Positions 58,690 through 64,000 of a stretch of DNA of 64,000 nt are shown piece after piece. Origin of the DNA: Pratylenchus scribneri (taxonomy: Eukaryota; Nematoda; Chromadorea; Rhabditida; Pratylenchidae). The stretch is from positions 1,674,001-1,738,000 of the forward strand of contig JAQSEB010000050.1 of the NCBI GenBank assembly GCA_030063045.1. The letters are read 5' to 3'. The notes below the pieces were generated by a model. That model saw only the letters and a program-made list of their open reading frames with translations. It had not been told where the DNA came from and made no database searches. The translations under genes were made by a program, and so were the position numbers. Each line of letters starts with the position of its first letter. Position 1 is the first letter of the stretch.

Positions 58690-60205
58690 GCAAAATAAGC
58701 GGAATTAAATTGGGGCAAATAGGCGGAAATAAATTGGAGCAAAACAGGCGGAATTATTAAAATCAGAATAGGCGGAATTATTAAAATCAGAATAGGCGGA
58801 ATTATTAAAATCAGAATAGGCGGAATTATTAAAATCAGAACAGGCGGAATTATTAATATCAGAACAGGCGGAATTATTAAAATCAGAATAGGCGGAATTA
58901 TTAAAATCAGAATAGGCGGAATTATTAAAATCAGAATAGGCGGAATTATTAAAATCAGAATAGGCGGAATTATTAATATCAGAACAGGCGGAATTATTAA
59001 AATCAGAATAGGCGGAATTATTAAAATCAGAACAGGCGGAATTATTAATATCAGAACAGGCGGAATTATTAAAATCAGAATAGGCGGAATTATTAAAATC
59101 AGAATAGGCGGAATTATTAAAATCAGAATAGGCGGAATTATTAAAATCAGAATAGGCGGAATTATTAATATCAGAACAGGCGGAATTATTAAAATCAGAA
59201 TAGGCGGAATTATTAAAATCAGAACAGGCGGAATTATTAATATCAGAACAGGCGGAATTATTAAAATCAGAACAGGCGGAATTATTAAAATCAGAATAGG
59301 CGGAATTATTAAAATCAGAACAGGCGGAATTATTAAAATCAGAATAGGCGGAATTATTAAAATCAGAACAGGCGGAATTATTAAAATCAGAATAGGCGGA
59401 ATTATTAAAATCAGAATAGGCGGAATTATTAAAATCAGAATAGGCGGAATTATTAATATCAGAACAGGCGGAATTATTAATATCAGAACAGGCGGAATTA
59501 TTAATATCAGAACAGGTGGAATTATTAAAATCAGAATAGGCGGAATTATTAAAATCAGAATAGGCGGAATTATTAAAATCAGAATAGGCGGAATTATTAA
59601 AATCAGAACAGGCGGATTTATTTAAATCAGAACAGGCTGAATTATTAAAATCAGAACAGGCGGAATTATTAAAATCAGAACAGGCGGAATTATTAAAATC
59701 AGAACAGGCGGAATTATTAAAATCAGAACAGGCGGAATTATTAAAATCAGAACAGGCGGAATTATTAAAATCAGAACAGGCGGAATTATTAAAATCAGAA
59801 CAGGCGGAATTATTAAAATCAGAACAGGCGAAATTATTAAAATCAGAACAGGCGGAATTATTAATATCAGAACAGGCGGAATTATTAAAATCAGAACAGG
59901 CGGAATTATTAAAATCAGAATAGGCGGAATTATTAAAATCAGAACAGGCGGAATTATTAAAATCAGAATAGGCGGAATTATTAAAATCAGAACAGGCGGA
60001 ATTATTAAAATCAGAATAGGCGGAATTATTAAAATCAGAATAGGCGGAATTATTAAAATCAGAACAGGCGGAATTATTAAAATCAGAACAGGCGGAATTA
60101 TTAAAATCAGAATAGGCGGAATTATTAAAATCAGAATAGGCGGAATTATTTAAATCAGAATAGGCGGAATTATTAAAATCAGAATAGGCGGAATTATTTA
60201 AATGA
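58690..60205 (+). repeat. Minisatellite C (24-bp unit, about 61 copies)
   Basis: Unit on the plus strand is AGGCGGAATTATTAAAATCA plus GAAC, the reverse complement of array B. Variants are GAAC/GAAT and AAAATC/AATATC. The first two or three units (58690-58745) are of the array A type (GGGGCAAATAGGCGG). The minus-strand 504-codon open frame here is only the repeat read as an 8-residue NNSACSDF motif. Confidence 0.97.
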
Positions 60206-61758
60206 AACACAAAAAACAAATAGAATTAATGCAAAAACATAAAATGCAGGAATTATTTTAAACAAAATTTGGGTTCATCACCCGCCTTTTTCTAATAAAC
60301 AATTTTTGTCCATTCCCTCCCCCGTCCCCCTTCCTTATTCTTACCCAGTGAACTTTGAGTTTTGTTTATTGCCGCCGAATTGTGGGCCACAAAAATGTGG
60401 ATGGAGGCAAATGCGGGAGGGAAATGGACAGGAAAGTGTTGGGTTCGCCGATGATTCAGGCCGATTATCCCCCATCCTCTCCATTGCGCCTTTTGCCCCA
60501 TTTCCGCAATCCGAGAAGATGCGCCAACCCAGCCCCAAAAATGCGAAAGAAATAAACCGATAAATGGCCGTCCAATGTGGCCCACTTCAGCAGTAGACAC
60601 ACTTTTCTTTCCAAGAATTGAATGAATGAATGGGTTATGGTTGAGTTTAGAGGGCCTCCCGGCAATTTGATCTCCCCCATTCTTTGCCATTATTCCCCCC
60701 ATCATATTCATTTCCCCAAACCCCCAAAAATTCACTTTATATTGGACACGAAATTGTGCGGGGCGCCAAATTGCATCCAATTTTTGTCCATTTTTGGGAC
60801 AATCTGCAAAGGCCTATATGAGTGGTTGGTTGGTTGGTTATTTACTCGCCCCATCCAAAAATATTACCATAGCCCATTTCCATTCATATTTTACCCCTCC
60901 AGTCCAATCCACTCGCCGCCTGCCTTTAATCCCCCAATTCCCCCACCCACTTTTCCCACAATCCGCGAATCCTTCCTTTCCCATCAGCAACCAAACCCAT
61001 CCAACCCAGCCCAAAAACCGATCAACCAAACTCGCCCAAATTCTCCTAAACTCAACATTTTTGCACATATTATACTGCCATTTCCCAATTCTATATAGCC
61101 AGCCAACACCAATTCCAATAATTCCAATCCAACCGGAATATATGCACCAAAATGTCTCCATTTCCACATCCATTATAATTCAATTAAAGCTTCTAAATTT
61201 TCAAATTGTTCAGTAGTGTATTCCGAAGTTGGTCTTAAACTATTCGAAAAATGTCGGTTTTCAATTTCTCCTATTTTCGGTTTTTAATTTCATCGATTTT
61301 CCGAAACCAACTTTCTGAACTTCTCTATTCATTTTGATTTATTTTGAAATTCATTGAAGGCCAAATACTTTTCTTCTGGCCAATTTTTTTGGTTCCAAAT
61401 AATCCTCGCCCTTCTCTCCAATTGCCTTCTATCGATATAAACAAATAACCCATTTTTTCATCTCCCATTTCATCGCATTTTTTACCTCCTTTGTCAAACC
61501 GGAGAAAGTACACGGATTAAATTAAGGTTAGGTCATTGATATGATAAGGCCAAAAAAGAGGGGGGGGAGGCTGTCTGGATTGAATGTACCCTCCCAAAAA
61601 AGGTCAACAGAAAACCTAGGTTCATTTTCCTTTTGTCAATATTTTGGCCAATCCCTCCACCCTAATAATGTCAAATTTTCAGTCAAAAACCCTTCCTTTC
61701 CATTCCTTCATATTTCCGTCTAGTCATCCTTACCTAAAATTACCAAAAAGCAACAAAA

Positions 61759-64000
61759 ATGAATTTGGCTTCATCTTCTTCATCAAATGTCAGCAGCAGT
61801 GAAAGCGAAAACAATTTGGCCAAACTTTTCGGCAGCAATTTTGTCCAATCCACTGAAGATATCAATGAAGTTGGTCCCTTTTTTAATTTTTCATTTTAGT
61901 TTATTGACCAATTTCAGCCAAATGGAACACTTTTTTCCGATGGCAATTCCTCCTCCCAATCATCCGCTTCCTCTTCATCCTCCTCTTTTGGCCAAAATTC
62001 TTCAAATAGCCAAGAAAATAATGTGGAAGATTCGATGGAGACAGACGAAGTCAAGGGAGAAGGCCAAACGACTGATGATGGATTGGATTTGTCCAAATTG
62101 GCCCTTCAATTATTGCAACATGCACAGGCCCAAGGCATTCTTTTTCAACAACAAAAGGAGGAAAATAATGATAACGATGATGGGAATGAAAAGGTGGAAA
62201 AGGTCCTAAAATATTCCTCATAAAATGTCAATTCGGAACAGCCCATCTTGACGTTATAATTCATCAAGGACAAAACCATGATTTTAGTATCAAATTAAAG
62301 AGCAGACTTTTGGCTATCAAATTATATTAATTTTATTTAAATTGGTTTAAAATTGATGGAATTATATCCAAAAAACTATTTAAACTTTCCTTTACTATGG
62401 ATTTGTGAAATTTTCCTCGATTTTTTGGGCATAACTCCATCAATTTTAAACCAATTTAAATAAAATTAATATCATTTGATAGACAAAAGTCTGCTCTTTA
62501 ATTTGATATTAAAATCATCAAAATTGGTTCAGTCTTTGATAAGTTATTCTAAATAACGACAAGTTAGGTCGCATCCAATGTCATTATTCCCCCTTCAATC
62601 CATTTTTCCCTCGAGCAGATTCAATCAAATGACCAATTTGAGCAATCAAAAACGTCTCTGAATCCTTCACCCCAACCTACTGTAACCCCAACAAAATCAT
62701 CCAAATCTGGTGGAAATCGTCGTTCCGGCTCCAAATCGTTGATTTCCGCGGCCACGGCCGCCGCCCTCATGGCCCCTTCACCTTTGGGCCAACTTCCTTC
62801 CATCCCCGGTGCAATTGCAGTGGCCGTTTCCCCTGCCGCCCAACTATTCAATGGGGACGATTGGAGTTGGCATCGGAATCCGGCAGCGGCAATTCGTTCT
62901 GGTGGCACGAATAAGCAGACACCCGTGTGGAAATATTTTGTCTACAATAAAGCGGAGAATTTAAGCAGGCAAATATTTAAATAGAATTAAAGGGAAAAAT
63001 TTACATACTGGCAATGAATGTTACTATTAGTAGATGCTGTTCTACTAATTTTTGGAAATCCCTACTTATAAATATCATACAGGCGCGAGAATAGACTCAT
63101 TCGATTCATTATGGTCGATTTTGACTATGAAATTTCAATTTCAAATTCGTAATAAGGCCAAAAATTAATAAACCAAAACCGGTTTGGGTTTAAAGTTTAA
63201 ACAACGGTTTAGCTTTGCAATAAATGCACAAACTGGTCTGAAAATATAATTTCTACGAAATCGACCATGCCGAATCGAATTAGCCAATCCTCGATCGCGA
63301 ACTAAAAGCCTAAAGTTCATATTTCCAAAATTTATAATTTCATAACAAATATTCTAATTTCCGTTTTGCTTCCACAGATGTATAGTCGGCAATTGTACAT
63401 ATCAATTGAAGGGGCCACATACGAGCACATTGGCCTGCCATTTGAAGAAACATTCCCATGAATATGCCGAATTCCAACGGCTTAAGGTTGCACATCTCAA
63501 TCATTCTTTTTTAACACATTTCCACACTCAATACAGTCGGAATATACACGTGAGAGGATTGCAGCAGGGCATGGTCAAGCCGGTCGACTTGACGAAAACA
63601 CCGAGGGCTCAGGCTGTTCCACACCAACAAATGGCAGTAATGGGAATGGAATGGTTGGGCCATGCACCCAAGTGACCAGCCCTAATGGAACAATAATTCG
63701 GGCACAAAGTCCAAAGGAGGCGAAAAAAGGCAGCAGAATGTTCAAAAACAATGACGCAAATGTGCATAGTCGATCCACATCACTTTCGTGCGCCTCTTCA
63801 CCGGGGCCAACAAATCCAATATTTGTTGGCCAATCCGCCGATTTTCACCAAAATGGTGGCATTTTTGGTGGCACAAATGGATCTGCCATTCCACCACCAC
63901 CGTCAACTTCATCGATTGGCAATTTTCATCATTTTATGTTGGCCGCAGTATTGGCCACAGCCGCACAAAATGGTGGCCAACAACAAATGGGCGGCCATTG
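61759..64000 (+). CDS. BED-type zinc-finger protein, 5' part (continues past the window)
   Basis: Probable DNA-binding transcription factor. Exons: 61759-61869, 61918-62202, 62619-62968, 63378-63486, 63537-beyond 64000. The N-terminus is Ser/Asn-rich and acidic (MNLASSSSSNVSSSESENN). An Ala-rich stretch (ISAATAAALMAPSPLG) precedes the finger. The BED finger spans the exon 3/4 join: VWKYFVYNKAENLSR-CIVGNCTYQL, then TLACHLKKHSHEYAEF, giving two Cys and two His in BED spacing. The exon 3 donor is GC (AGCAG|GCAAAT at 62968/62969). After the finger comes low-complexity Gly/Asn/Pro/Ser sequence with FHHFMLAAVLA. Intron 2 carries an R2 element and intron 3 an R4 element. Domesticated transposase origin is possible for BED fingers in general; no transposase domain is visible here. 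Confidence 0.8.
62245..62575. repeat. R2 MITE copy
   Basis: In BED-gene intron 2, ends GCCCATCTTGACGTTATAAT and AACGACAAGTTAGGTCGC. Confidence 0.88.
63044..63340. repeat. R4 element
   Basis: In BED-gene intron 3, more diverged; centre AACCAAAACCGGTTTGGG retained, a short GTTTAAA duplication beside it. Confidence 0.78.

Larger units (their letters stand above)
48342..61758. other. 13.4 kb gene-poor region
   Basis: I find no gene with recognisable similarity or coherent splicing. Contents: R3 copies (49845-50190, 54640-55010), minisatellite B (52380-53605), an R5-related sequence (56440-56690), an R2 copy (57728-58015), minisatellite C (58690-60205), and poly-G/poly-C tracts near 54527, 55724, 57220 and 58139. 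Much of the unique sequence has plus-strand pyrimidine bias with CCATTC/TTCC words, which keeps many chance frames open. A short frame starting MPPKGKRTKKA (near 50432) could be a small exon, but nothing downstream supports it. Distal promoter or enhancers of the BED-finger gene may lie here. Confidence 0.5.

Noticed and set aside
46803..60205. CRISPR-like array
   Set aside because: The tandem units have no unique spacers, and the host is eukaryotic.
58705..60219. 504-codon open frame on the minus strand
   Set aside because: It is minisatellite C read as an 8-residue repeat; unit length divisible by three keeps the frame open, and there is no non-repeat domain.

Overview
The window is eukaryotic genomic DNA. 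It is AT-rich, with multi-exon genes, many short introns (about 42-60 bp), AG acceptors usually preceded by a T/A-rich run, and several GC-AG introns. Gene content and architecture point to a nematode. The raised share of GC-AG introns and heavy MITE load resemble plant-parasitic tylenchids such as cyst nematodes, but genus is an inference and cannot be fixed from this sequence.

Layout. 1-3035 (+): 3' part of a GMAP-210/TRIP11-like golgin. 3227-5730 (-): an RNA polymerase I RPA12 subunit gene and a UPF0462 (C4orf33-like) gene, 168 bp apart and same strand. 5928-6715: a foldback transposon. 7015-22245 (-): a complete Piezo mechanosensitive channel gene, one of whose exons carries a 1.24 kb hAT remnant. 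22967-23758 (-): a REEP5/Yop1-like ER-shaping protein. 24087-27089 (+): an iPLA2/PLA2G6-like patatin phospholipase with two hAT MITEs in exons. 27373-30023 (+): a PHF12-like PHD/FHA protein. 30737-32384 (+): UNC-119. 33290-37462 (-): Enhancer of polycomb. 43816-48341 (+): a dual-oxidase maturation factor (DUOXA/DOXA-1). 48342-61758: gene-poor, holding two large minisatellites. 61759-64000 (+): 5' part of a BED zinc-finger protein that runs off the window.

The genes are mostly conserved housekeeping or signalling genes and do not form one pathway. Two are chromatin regulators (PHF12-like and EPC). The interest lies in the repeats: at least five dispersed short inverted-repeat families (called R1-R5 here), one of which has taken in a tRNA-like module; three minisatellites built on one shared core; and four hAT-type insertions with perfect 8-bp target-site duplications. 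Three of these hAT copies sit inside coding exons, and in all three there are candidate splice sites that would remove the element and keep the host reading frame. That is an introner-like arrangement, testable by RNA sequencing.

All gene models were built by eye from reading frames, splice signals and remembered family motifs. No alignment or expression data were available.
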